From: Planctomycetota bacterium
Lineage (GTDB): Bacteria > Planctomycetota > Phycisphaerae > Phycisphaerales > UBA1924
Reading direction: 5' to 3'
Assembly (NCBI GenBank): GCA_013285505.1
Contig: CP053450.1
Location: 1,100,796-1,164,795, forward strand
DNA: 64,000 nucleotides
The position numbers and the translations under genes were made by a program. Within the stretch, counting starts at the first letter, position 1. The number at the start of each line of letters is the position of its first letter. This document shows positions 8,685-16,361 of this stretch, in pieces. The notes under the pieces were generated by a model, which was given only the letters and a program-made list of their open reading frames with translations, was not told the origin of the DNA and did not search any database.

Positions 8685-9284
8685 TCAGTTGGTTCTGTGG
8701 AACTGGAGGCCGGTGGCTTTGACGAGTTTGGTGATGAGGTGGGGGGTGGTGCAGAGGACGACGAGGTTCTGGTCGCCGGAGTTGTCGAGGATGAAGTAGC
8801 GGCGGGTGCTGTCGCGGGAGGTGAGGAGTGTGTCGAGCCAGGAGATGACCTGGCAGTCGAACCAGTCGTCGTAGATGGTGGGCTCGAACTTGTGGGGGCG
8901 GTCGTCGAGGGTGAACTCGATGCGGGCGGTGCCGGCGTCGACGTCGATGGCGTCGCGGATGACTTCGATGGGGAGGTCGCCGCCGGCGATCCTGGTGAGC
9001 GGGCGGAGCTGGGCTCGGTAGTCGCCGTGGTCCTCGATGCACTCGGCGTCGAAGGTGTAGATGAAGTCGGTGAAGTGGCGGCCGCAGGGCCGGGACTCGA
9101 CCTCGGATCCGAGCATGATGACGAGGAGCTCGTAGGGCACCGACTCGAATCTCTCCCGTGGGAAGGAGATGAGGAGGTCGTCGACTGTGCGGCCGGGGTT
9201 GAGGTTGATGCCGTTGGCGGCGAGGGTGCGGAGTTGGGCTTCGAGGGTGAGGCGCTTGGGTGGTTTCTTGCGGAAGAGTGGCAT
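8685..9284 (-). CDS. Hypothetical protein, family A copy 1
   Basis: A 199-residue soluble protein starting MPLFRKKPPKRLTLEAQLRT at ATG 9284. It contains GRTVDDLLISFPRERFES, DAECIEDHGDY, GGDLPIEVIRDAIDVDAGTA and a conserved C-terminus (DQNLVVLCTTPHLITKL). A paralogue of the same length lies at 11442-12035, and the last ~70 coding bases of the two genes are almost identical, pointing to recent duplication or gene conversion. The family is not known to me. The acidic, compact character and local duplication recall immunity-protein arrays, but no toxin is visible. Confidence 0.75.
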   Translation of the reverse strand: MPLFRKKPPKRLTLEAQLRTLAANGINLNPGRTVDDLLISFPRERFESVPYELLVIMLGSEVESRPCGRHFTDFIYTFDAECIEDHGDYRAQLRPLTRIAGGDLPIEVIRDAIDVDAGTARIEFTLDDRPHKFEPTIYDDWFDCQVISWLDTLLTSRDSTRRYFILDNSGDQNLVVLCTTPHLITKLVKATGLQFHRTN

Positions 9285-9349
9285 GTGGGGAGCCCCGTGG
9301 GCGGTCGTGGGTGGCGCAGCGCGGACCGCCGCCGAGTCGCGGATCGGTG

Positions 9350-9964
9350 CTAGCCGGGTTGCGGGGCTCGGCGCTTCCAGTCGAGGGCGACACCGATGCG
9401 TTTCTCGACCGTGCCGTCCCAGTCGACCTGGAGGCCGTGGTGTTCGAGGGTGCCGCGGATCTCTTCGCCGATCTCGACCGCGGCTTCGGGGCCGGCTTCG
9501 TGGTCTGCTGCGCCGTAGTTGAGGTAGAGGCCGTGGCCCTCGACGGCGGACTCGGTGTCCTGCTCGTGATAGAAGGTGTAGCCGCGGGCCTGGGGGCCGG
9601 CTTCGCTCATCTCCTCGTCGATGGCGGCGCACCCGCAGGTGCCGCAGCACCAGTAGTTTTGGCGGGCGAGGATGCCGCGGGACTCGAGCTCGGCGAATGC
9701 GGCGTCGAGCCGGTCGCAGTCGGTGGTCTCGGGCCAGGAGGCCTGGGCGGCGCGGTGGGCGGCGAGGGCGTCGTGGAGGTGGGTCTCGAGGTGGGGGCGG
9801 AGGGCGGCCGGGTCGGCCTCGTGCTCGTAGCACTCGAGGATTGAGGTGATGATCTCCTCGGGGGGATCGAAGCCGGCTGCGACCTCGGAGTCGAGCATGT
9901 CGCGGGCGTCGGCGATGGTCTCGGCGGTGGGGGACTTGCGTTTGCCCCGGCGGCGGAAGAACAT
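9350..9964 (-). CDS. DUF6891 family protein
   Basis: A 204-residue protein starting MFFRRRGKRKSPTAETIADA at 9964. It carries the features I associate with DUF6891: an N-terminal helix with GFDPPEEIITSILECYEHE, then WPETTDCDRLDAAFAELESRGI, the cysteine motif NYWCCGTCGCAAI, GYTFYHEQDTESAVEGHGLYL, and the end LQVDWDGTVEKRIGVALDW. The CCxxC cluster suggests a structural zinc. In actinobacteria such proteins often stand near toxin-like or unknown genes, and no function is established. It lies between the two copies of the family A and B genes, on the same strand. Confidence 0.8.
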   Translation of the reverse strand: MFFRRRGKRKSPTAETIADARDMLDSEVAAGFDPPEEIITSILECYEHEADPAALRPHLETHLHDALAAHRAAQASWPETTDCDRLDAAFAELESRGILARQNYWCCGTCGCAAIDEEMSEAGPQARGYTFYHEQDTESAVEGHGLYLNYGAADHEAGPEAAVEIGEEIRGTLEHHGLQVDWDGTVEKRIGVALDWKRRAPQPG

Positions 9965-10053
9965 GAGAAGCTCCTTTCTGGAGACAGTCTAATGGAAGGT
10001 CTGGTAGTTGCAAGGGTGGTGGTGGAGGGAGCGTGGAGGGTGGGTGGCGTGCG

Positions 10054-10140
10054 ACACGGGTGGGCGAGCCACCCGTGGCACGGTGTGGGCGGCGCGGGGG
10101 CACCAAGGAGTGGCTCAGAGCAGCCACACCTTGGTGGCAC
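10054..10140. repeat. Hairpin repeat family 2 followed by family 1 copy 4
   Basis: At 10054-10082 lies ACACGGGTGGGCGAGCCACC followed by CGTGGCACGG, whose arms ACGGGTGG and CCACCCGT pair around a five-base loop. Eighteen bases later, at 10100-10140, is the fourth copy of the CACCAAGG/CCTTGGTG hairpin. The same pair in the same order recurs in degenerate form near 7870-7959 and 11238-11327. Confidence 0.85.
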
Positions 10141-10172
10141 GGGGGCGCGGGGGCGCGGTGTTTTTGCGGGCT

Positions 10173-10957
10173 TTAGGTGTCTTTGGCGGCTTCGGCGCAC
10201 CAGCGGTCGAAGTCGCGGGTTTCTTCGTCGAGTTCGTGTTGCAGCCGGGCGATGGCGGCGTGGAGGCCGATGCGGTCGGCGTCGGATCGGGGTATGGCGG
10301 TGATGACTCGTGCTCTCCAGCCGTGGCCGCGGGTGAGCAGGGTGAGGGTGATGCAGTCGGTGTTGTTGCTTTGGTCGTGGAGGTGGTAGCCGTGCTCGAT
10401 GAGGTCGGCCGCGACGCGGGCTTCGTGGCGGACGGGCTCGTCGGGGTCGTGTGATGCGACGTGGTTGAGGAGGGGGAGTATCGGGGTGAAGAGGTGGTCG
10501 CCCGCGGCACCGGCGGCGTGGCGGCGGACCAGTTTGGAGCGGTCGCGGAGGCCGCGGGAGCGGAAGTCGAGTTCTTCGGGTTCGGAGAGGGTGCTGCGGC
10601 ACAGGCCTGCGCGCGAGGCCATCTGGGCGCGGCCCGGGGCGCGGACGGAGGTCCAGAGGTCGATGAGGGTGTCGAAGGGGCGGGGTTGTGCGGCGAGGAC
10701 TGTGTGCAGTGCGTCTGCGGCGGTGGTGCGGACCTCGGCGGCGGGGGCGTTGAGTGCGGCTCGCACGGTGTGGAGCGGGGCGGGTGGGCCGCCGTCGCGG
10801 TGGGCGATCATGGCGTGGGTGAGGTCGATGGCCGCGGCGAGGGCTTTGGGGTTTTGACGCGGGTGGGCCAGTAGTCGAGGGCGTCTTCCCAGGTGGTCCC
10901 GGTGCCGAAGGGGTTGTTGGGTTTGTCGAGGGGGTTGGGGGGTGGGGGGGCGGACAT
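10173..10957 (-). CDS. Hypothetical HEAT-like protein, family B copy 2, one frameshift
   Basis: The gene starts with ATG 10957 (MSAPPPPNPLDKPNNPFG, then TTWEDALDYWPTR). Near 10857 the frame changes by one missing base into NPKALAAAIDLTHAMIAHRDG and continues to 10173, giving about 261 residues. The second part aligns with the family B gene at 7078-7827: ALNAPAAEVRTTAADALHTV, RSRGLRDRSKLVRRHAAG, HDPDEPVRHEARVAADLIEH. The helical repeats suggest a HEAT-like scaffold. Because the break falls beside a TTTT/GGG run and the rest is intact, I think sequence error is as likely as mutation. Confidence 0.65.
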
Positions 10958-11441
10958 GGGACGAGGATAACTGAGTGTGGGGTGATGTTGGTTTTGGGGT
11001 GAGGGGTTCCCCTCGTTTGCTGGGTGGGAGTCGGTGCGATGAGGAGGGCTCGGCGAGGGGCACTACTGCGCCGCGGAGATTGGAGGAGGAGGGAGAGGGA
11101 GGGGAGTGGCGGCGAGTAGTGGCACCCGTGCGGAGGGATTCGGGCCAGCCGCCGCGGGGGCACCAAGGAGTGGCTCAGAGCAGCCACACCTTGGTGGCAC
11201 GGGTGGTGGGGCTGTTGGTCTGTGGTGGGGTGTGGGTGTGCGGCACGGGTGGGTGAGGCACGCGTGGGGCGGTGTGGGGTGCGGGGACACCAAGGAGTGG
11301 CTCAGAGCAGCCACACCTTGGTGGCACGGGGGTTGGGGCTTTTGGTCTGTCGTGGAGTGTGGGTGTGCGGCACGGGTGGGCGAGCCACCCGTGGCACGGG
11401 GTGGTGGCACGGGTGGGGTGGTTGGTGGTGGGCTGTTGGTG
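10958..11441. repeat. Intergenic repeat cluster (families 1, 2 and 4)
   Basis: No gene is seen here. The stretch holds a ~105-base element at 11050-11155 (family 4, second copy at 12788), whose ends GGCACTACTGCGCCGC and GGCGGCGAGTAGTGGCAC can pair. It also holds family 1 hairpins at 11160-11200 and 11288-11327, a degenerate family 2 hairpin near 11238-11268 and a good one at 11368-11398. Nearly all elements end in GTGGCAC. Confidence 0.8.
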
Positions 11442-12035
11442 TCAGTTGGTTCTGTGGAACTGGAGGCCGGTGGCTTTGACGAGTTTGGTGATGAGGTGGG
11501 GGGTGGTGCAGAGGACGACGATGTTCTGATCGCCGGAGTCGTAGAGGAAGAAGCGGCGGGTGCTGCCGCGGGAGGTGAGGAGCTGTTCGAGCCAATCGAT
11601 GACTTCGGGGTCGAACCAGTCGTCGTCGAATCTGGGCTCGAACTCGTGGGTGCGGCCGTCGAGTGTGCACTCGATCCGGGCGGTGCCGGCGTCGACGTCG
11701 ATGGCGTCGCGGATGTCCTCGATGGGGAGGTCGCCGCCGGCGATCTCGGCGAGACGCTGGATCTTGCGGGCGTAGTCGCCGGTGTCCTCGATGCACTCGG
11801 CGTCAAAGCTGCAGACATTGTCGGTAAAGTTGCGGCCGGACTCGTCCTCGACCTCGGTGCCGAGCATGATGAGGAGGAGGTTGTAGGGCAACGTCTCGTA
11901 TTCCTCTCGCGGGAAGGAGACAAGGAGGTCGTCGATGGTGCGGCCGGGGAGGAGGTTGATGCCGTTGGCGGCGAGGATCTGGAGCTGGGTTTCGAGGGGG
12001 AGGTGCTTGGGTGGTTTCTTGCGGAAGAGTGGCAT
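11442..12035 (-). CDS. Hypothetical protein, family A copy 2
   Basis: A 197-residue protein starting MPLFRKKPPKHLPLETQLQI at ATG 12035. It is a full-length paralogue of the gene at 8685-9284, with the same landmarks: GRTIDDLLVSFPREEYET, DAECIEDTGDYARKI, GGDLPIEDIRDAIDVDAGTA, WLEQLLTSRGSTRRFF and DQNIVVLCTTPHLITKL. The two copies diverge most in the middle and are nearly identical at both ends. There is no signal peptide or membrane segment. The family is unknown to me. Confidence 0.75.
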   Translation of the reverse strand: MPLFRKKPPKHLPLETQLQILAANGINLLPGRTIDDLLVSFPREEYETLPYNLLLIMLGTEVEDESGRNFTDNVCSFDAECIEDTGDYARKIQRLAEIAGGDLPIEDIRDAIDVDAGTARIECTLDGRTHEFEPRFDDDWFDPEVIDWLEQLLTSRGSTRRFFLYDSGDQNIVVLCTTPHLITKLVKATGLQFHRTN

Positions 12036-12421
12036 GTGGGTCCCCTTGTGCGTTTGGGGACAGGATATGAGATTTGGTGGGGGGAGTGTGCGTGAGTGCT
12101 CGGGGTGGCGATGCTGTGCTGCGGAGATTGGAGGGGTTGCGGCACGTGTGCCGGGGGACTTCGGGCCACCCGTTGCGTGATCGAGGGGATTCGGGCCACG
12201 GGCCAGGGGGCTGTGCCACAGGGCACCGACCTCGCAGAACCGAGGTCGGTGGCACGGGTCGGCGCCACCCGCCGGGGTTACGTTGGTGGGGGGAGTGAGG
12301 GGTTTCCCTCGGTGGGGGGCGGGGGGCAGGAGAGCGGTTGGTCGTGCCGCCTTTCTGACAAGGTTGTGTTAGTCTCGACTCGGTTGTAGTCTGGGCCCTC
12401 ACGCTCGTAGGGAGACTACTC
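12036..12421. repeat. Intergenic region with hairpin repeat family 3
   Basis: No gene is seen. A partial copy of family 4 (GCTGCGGAGATTGGAG) lies near 12115. At 12221-12257 a family 3 hairpin pairs ACCGACCTCG with CGAGGTCGGT around a five-base loop and is followed by GGCAC. The remainder is G-rich with fragments reading GATTCGGGCCAC. The last ~100 bases precede the lipoprotein gene at 12422 and should contain its promoter, which I could not assign. Confidence 0.65.
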
Positions 12422-12736
12422 ATGAAAATGGCACTCGTTCTCGGATTCGTCTTGTGCGCCACTGGCTGCGCCACAAAGAACCACGGTCGATTGATACCGC
12501 TGTCTCATATCGAGAAGGAAGAACTGACCTGCCGCGAGATCGATATCGAACTCGCCAAGGTGGATGCGTTCCTTGAGCAGGTATCGGAGAACTCGAATAT
12601 CGATGGTCGCTCTGTTCTGGGGTTCCTCGGAGACTTCGGGATCGGGAACGCGATGGAGCGAGACGCTGCGGAGAAGAGTGCTCGCGAGCGTCGCGATGAG
12701 TTGCTGACGCTGAAGACCGCCAAGGGCTGTGACTAG
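12422..12736 (+). CDS. Small hypothetical lipoprotein
   Basis: A 104-residue protein starting MKMALVLGFVLCATGCATKN, a signal peptide with a lipobox-like ATGC at about residues 13-16. The mature part is hydrophilic and largely helical (LTCREIDIELAKVDAFLEQV, SARERRDELLTLKTAKGCD) and holds two more cysteines. Base composition is clearly lower in GC than the neighbours, which suggests acquisition from elsewhere. It stands alone, with hairpin repeats on both sides and opposite in direction to the surrounding genes. No family is recognised. Confidence 0.6.
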   Translation: MKMALVLGFVLCATGCATKNHGRLIPLSHIEKEELTCREIDIELAKVDAFLEQVSENSNIDGRSVLGFLGDFGIGNAMERDAAEKSARERRDELLTLKTAKGCD

Positions 12737-12994
12737 GCACCGACCTCGCAGAGCCGGGGTCGGTGGCACGGGTCGGTGCCACCTGCCTCGGCGAGAGGCA
12801 CTACTGCGCCGCGGAGATTGGAGGAGGAGGGGGAGGGAGGGGAGTGGCGGCGAGTAGTGGCACCCGTGCGGGGGGATTCGGGCCACCCGCCTCACCTGCC
12901 GCATCCGGGCCACCCGCCCGGGGTGGGGGAATTGGACTACCTGCCAGGGGATGTTGGAGGGGAGGTCGTGCTGCGCTGCCACCCTACCTCTGGA
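12737..12994. repeat. Hairpin family 3 copy 2 and family 4 copy 2
   Basis: At 12738-12770 a family 3 hairpin (ACCGACCTCG ... CGGGGTCGGT) directly follows the lipoprotein stop codon and could serve as its transcription terminator. At 12788-12895 is the second copy of the ~105-base family 4 element, nearly identical to 11050-11155. It is followed by short fragments containing GGGCCACCCG. This cluster forms the 3-prime boundary of the retron. Confidence 0.75.
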
Positions 12995-13882
12995 TTACTC
13001 CGATTGCCGGGCAGCAAGCACTTGGCGGTATCCTTCGATCGCCGGATCATCTGGGTTTATCATGGTAAGCAGTGCCAAGTGTCCGGACAACGCTGAATCG
13101 CTAGGGGCATCCGGGTGGCCAATCTTCGCGCGATAAAACATGGCGCGAATTAGCTTGCGCTTGTTCCGCGGCAGCGCAACTGCAGCATTAACGATCAGAC
13201 CTGTGACCTGCTGTGAAGCGCCTCGCCTTGAGACTCTGGTCTTTCGGGGATTAATCGCAAACCCCTCTGCCGAAATTATCTTTGTCATGATTCTGAGGGC
13301 CTGACCCAGCGGTCCGTCACCAGACACAGTGATATCATCACTGTAGCGGCTGTAGCTCCAGTCGTACAGATCGCAATAGGCAGACAATCTCGCGTCCAAT
13401 CGGCGGCAAATCACATTCGTGATGCCAGGACTTGATGGCGCGCCTTGCGGCAGACGCCCGCGATAGGTGCAAAGCCGAGACAGAATCCATGCGACATCGT
13501 CACAGTAACCGAGTGATCGAAACATGCCAAACACTCGCGGAGTGCTAATTGATGGGAAGAAATCGCGGATGTCGACATTGGCGACAAATTCGCGATCGAC
13601 ATGACACTTGGCATTGTCGACGATCGAAAGACGTCGGCGATACCCGGTCGCGGCATCATGTAGTTGGATGGGATTCAGCACATAGCGGACTATCCATCGC
13701 TGCAGTCCCTTCAGTTCTCGACTCGGTGCGCAAATCCACCGGCGACTCCGCCCGGAGGACTTGGGGATTGAAAACACTTTGTAATAGAGATCGCAGTTAT
13801 GGGCGTACCTCGTGATCACATAGCGAGGCATACCTAGTAGGCCGCAAAGTGCGTCAGAACTTGGAATATTGATCGGAGGCAT
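12995..13882 (-). CDS. Retron reverse transcriptase
   Basis: A 295-residue reverse transcriptase starting MPPINIPSSDALCGLL at ATG 13882. It has the retron hallmark NAXXH in region X (NAKCH, residues 90-94), the first catalytic aspartates in NVDIRDFFPSI (D104), QGAPSSP at about 146-152, the YXDD box as YSDD at 180-183, and the region Y VTG at 226-228. The basic tail (LPRNKRKLIRAMFYRAK) is typical of the RNA-binding thumb. There are no maturase or integrase domains, so a group II intron or retroelement protein is unlikely. A structured RNA region lies immediately upstream and an effector gene precedes it. Its GC content is markedly lower than the flanking genes, which points to horizontal transfer. 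Confidence 0.92.
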   Translation of the reverse strand: MPPINIPSSDALCGLLGMPRYVITRYAHNCDLYYKVFSIPKSSGRSRRWICAPSRELKGLQRWIVRYVLNPIQLHDAATGYRRRLSIVDNAKCHVDREFVANVDIRDFFPSISTPRVFGMFRSLGYCDDVAWILSRLCTYRGRLPQGAPSSPGITNVICRRLDARLSAYCDLYDWSYSRYSDDITVSGDGPLGQALRIMTKIISAEGFAINPRKTRVSRRGASQQVTGLIVNAAVALPRNKRKLIRAMFYRAKIGHPDAPSDSALSGHLALLTMINPDDPAIEGYRQVLAARQSE

Positions 13883-13889
13883 TGGAAAA

Positions 13890-14060
13890 GAGAGGGGTGG
13901 GCCGAACAGCAGCTCCCCGATACGGGGGAGGAGTCGGGGAAGGCCGAAGAGTACCTTCGGCCTTCCCCGGCGAGTAACCCGCCAGTGTGGGCAGATATGC
14001 GAGGTCGGCGAAACACCGACCGCTCCTGCTTACGCAGTCCTGAAGCGTCCCACCCCCCTT
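13890..14060 (-). ncRNA. Candidate retron msr-msd non-coding RNA
   Basis: Read on the minus strand, the stretch begins with GGGGTGGG (14056-14049) and ends with its complement CCCACCCC (13901-13894), a candidate a1/a2 pair. In between come a stem-loop GGTCGGTGTTTCGCCGACC (14021-14003), a GGGTTAC segment near 13978, a perfect 15-bp hairpin with a five-base loop (13969-13935) and a hairpin CTCCCCCGTATCGGGGAG (13930-13913). The order of small msr stem-loops and then a long msd stem, 8-12 bases before the RT start, matches known retrons. The GTTTCG loop and the GTTAC segment resemble the Eco1 (Ec86) RNA from memory. The exact ends and the branching G are not proven. Confidence 0.7.
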
Positions 14061-14929
14061 AATTTGTTTTGAATCCGAGAGTATCTCTCTCGAAATTGCT
14101 CATCCTGAAGTAATGAACTCATGGCGCGAGCACGCGCTCTCGCTATTGTTGTTCTGAAGCTCATGCCAATCGGTTGTTCCGAAAGTGGCATTGCGGGGAC
14201 ATATGTGTTATTTACCTTTGCCAACAGGCCGTTCGCGACGAGCTTCTTGAGAGCTGAAAGCAAGCGACGCTCCGGCCAAGGCAAGTGCTCGCGAAGTTCG
14301 CCATAGCGCACTGGGTATAGTGCGCAGACATTGGCGAGCGTCATTGCATCATAGTAATTGGCTTCTCGGATGGTAGTCAAGGACTCGGGCTTCTTCCTGT
14401 ACCATGCTTGTGACAATGCGATGTCAACAGCTCGGAGTACTTCGACATCGAGAATTGAGTCCGCATTGGCGTAGTAGTGCTTCTGAGTGGGCTGAAGCAG
14501 CCTGAGAGGTCCCTGCGTCAAGAAGCTGCTGGCCGAGCGGTATCGCTCGTCGTTGAACACCAGTAGTTTGGGATTGATGGATTGAGTCATCGCAAAGGCT
14601 GTAATCTCGGAGATCGTTCCAGCAGAGCCAAGGAACATCACAATCAAATCTGAGCGTTCGGCCCATTCAACTTCGATGGAGAGATGGTCTTTGCTCACCC
14701 GAGGCTTGGCGGCTGAGAACTCGGGAATATCCTCTCCCAAGAACGCGTTGCAGCCGAATCGTTCGCTCATGATTCGTTTCAGCAGAATGCGATCGTCGCT
14801 GTGGCGATTGTTCGGTTGTTGTCCGCAAAGAAAAACACGGAGGGGAGTGGAGCGAAACCGGTGCTGAAAGAAATCCGTCAGAAAGACGGGAGTGGCTCTA
14901 GCTAGATGGAGTATTTGCTCCGAAGCCAT
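14030..14929 (-). CDS. Retron effector: nucleoside deoxyribosyltransferase-like domain plus winged helix
   Basis: A 299-residue protein starting MASEQILHLARATPVFLTDF. Residues ~30-150 resemble a nucleoside 2-deoxyribosyltransferase-like Rossmann domain: RVFLCGQQPNN at 31-41, then SDLIVMFLGSAGTISEITAF at 93-112, where such folds bind a nucleotide. Residues ~190-250 fit a winged helix (YDAMTLANVCALYPVRYGE, RRLLSALKKLVANGLLAKV). This domain pair is the effector layout of type II-A retrons such as Eco1 and Sen2, where the RT-msDNA complex restrains the toxin until phage triggers it. Its stop codon lies inside the candidate msr. Its start is 14 bases after the sucC stop. A TAATAT box at 14940-14935 could be its own -10 element. 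Confidence 0.82.
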   Translation of the reverse strand: MASEQILHLARATPVFLTDFFQHRFRSTPLRVFLCGQQPNNRHSDDRILLKRIMSERFGCNAFLGEDIPEFSAAKPRVSKDHLSIEVEWAERSDLIVMFLGSAGTISEITAFAMTQSINPKLLVFNDERYRSASSFLTQGPLRLLQPTQKHYYANADSILDVEVLRAVDIALSQAWYRKKPESLTTIREANYYDAMTLANVCALYPVRYGELREHLPWPERRLLSALKKLVANGLLAKVNNTYVPAMPLSEQPIGMSFRTTIARARARAMSSLLQDEQFRERYSRIQNKLRGVGRFRTA

Positions 14930-14943
14930 GCTCTATATTAGCC

Positions 14944-16164
14944 TCACCCCACCGCCCCACACACCTTCTTCGCCGCATCCCCCAGGTCTTCCGCGGCCTG
15001 GAGGGTGGGGAGGCTGTTGGCGGCTTCTTTGAGGATCTTGCGGCCGGCTTCGACGTTGGAGCCTTCGAGGCGGACGACGAGGGGGACGGTGAAGCCGATT
15101 TGTTTGGCGGCGTTGACGATGCCGGCGGCGATGACGGCGCAGTCCATGATGCCGCCGAAGATGTTGACGAGGATGCCTTTGACGCGGTCGTCGGAGAGGA
15201 TGATGCGGAATGCCTCGGTGACGGCTTCTTCGCTGGCGCTGCCGCCGACGTCGAGGAAGTTGGCGGGGTCGCCGCCCTCGAGCTTGATGGTGTCCATGGT
15301 GGCCATGGCGAGTCCGGCGCCGTTGACGAGGCAGCCGATGTTGCCGTCGAGGGCGATGTAGGAGAGGCCGAACTTGTGGGCGGTGAGCTCGGCGGGGTTT
15401 TCTTCGGCGGGGTCGAAGAGGGCCTGGATGTCCTTGTGTCGGAAGGTGGCGTTGTCGTCGAAGTTGAACTTGGCGTCGATGGCGAGGACTTGACCTTCTT
15501 GGGGGCCGTCGGGGTGGTCAGGGTTGGCGGCGGTGAGGACGAGGGGGTTGATCTCGGCGATGGAGCAGTCTTTGGCGAGGAAGGCCTGGGCGAGTCCGGT
15601 CATGACCTTGATGGCCTGGCCGACCTGCTTGCCCTTGAAGCCGAGCTTGAAGGCGACGGTGCGGGCCTGGTGGGGCTGGAGGCCGAGGAGGGGGTGGAGA
15701 GGGGTCTTGATGATGGCCGCGGGGTTGGTCTTGGCGACCTCTTCGATCTCGACGCCGCCCTCTGCGGAGGCGATGAGGACGTTGCGGCGGGTCTTGCGGT
15801 CGGTGGTGATGGCGAGGTAGTACTCGTGCTCGATGTCGACGCCGGCGGCGACGATGAGCTTCTTGACATCGAGGCCTTCGGGGCCGGTCTGGTTGGAGAC
15901 CATTTTGTTGGTGAGCATGAAGCGGGCGGCGTCTTCGGCTTCTTTGGCCGAGCGGACGAGCTTGACGAAGCCGGCTTTGCCGCGGCCGCCGGCGTGGACC
16001 TGGGCCTTGATGACGGCGAGCCCGCCCTCGCCGAGGCCCGCTTCGGCGACGGCGGCTTTGTAGGCGGGAGCGGCCTGCTCGATGGAGGTGATGACCTCTC
16101 CGGGGGGGACGGGGACGCCGTAGGAGCGGAGGAGGTCGCGGGCCTGGTATTCGTGGATCTTCAT
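14944..16164 (-). CDS. sucC: Succinyl-CoA ligase, ADP-forming, beta subunit
   Basis: A 406-residue protein starting MKIHEYQARDLLRSYGVPVP at ATG 16164, with a GGAG about 10 bases upstream. It has an N-terminal ATP-grasp domain (KAQVHAGGRGKAGFVKLV) and the C-terminal CoA-ligase domain (NGAGLAMATMD, GGDPANFLDVGG, VNIFGGIMDCAVIAAGIV, VRLEGSNVEAG). It forms the TCA-cycle enzyme that couples succinyl-CoA cleavage to ATP synthesis, together with the alpha subunit SucD. The partner gene sucD, often adjacent to sucC, is not seen in this window. Instead the retron effector begins 14 bases downstream in the same orientation. Confidence 0.95.
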   Translation of the reverse strand: MKIHEYQARDLLRSYGVPVPPGEVITSIEQAAPAYKAAVAEAGLGEGGLAVIKAQVHAGGRGKAGFVKLVRSAKEAEDAARFMLTNKMVSNQTGPEGLDVKKLIVAAGVDIEHEYYLAITTDRKTRRNVLIASAEGGVEIEEVAKTNPAAIIKTPLHPLLGLQPHQARTVAFKLGFKGKQVGQAIKVMTGLAQAFLAKDCSIAEINPLVLTAANPDHPDGPQEGQVLAIDAKFNFDDNATFRHKDIQALFDPAEENPAELTAHKFGLSYIALDGNIGCLVNGAGLAMATMDTIKLEGGDPANFLDVGGSASEEAVTEAFRIILSDDRVKGILVNIFGGIMDCAVIAAGIVNAAKQIGFTVPLVVRLEGSNVEAGRKILKEAANSLPTLQAAEDLGDAAKKVCGAVG

Positions 16165-16361
16165 TGGGGAACTCCGGTGGCGTGCTGGAGGGATGGTGGG
16201 GTTGGTGTGGGGTATCGAGTGGCATGGTACCCCGGGAGGGGGCGAGGGAGGGGATTTGGGGGTGGTGCTGTAACGTGGGGCGGTGCGGCGGCGTCCTTTG
16301 GGTGTGGGCGCGGCCGGTGTGGCGGTGCCGGAGATTGGGTGGGGGCGGTAAGGAGCTTGTG

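Noticed and set aside
7919..11398. CRISPR array
   Set aside because: The repeats are palindromic but lie at irregular distances of 20 bases to over 1 kb, with genes between, and no cas gene is present.
12995..13882. Group II intron maturase or diversity-generating retroelement RT
   Set aside because: The protein is short and lacks maturase and endonuclease domains. It has the NAXXH and VTG motifs of retrons, and there is no template/variable repeat or Avd-like gene nearby.
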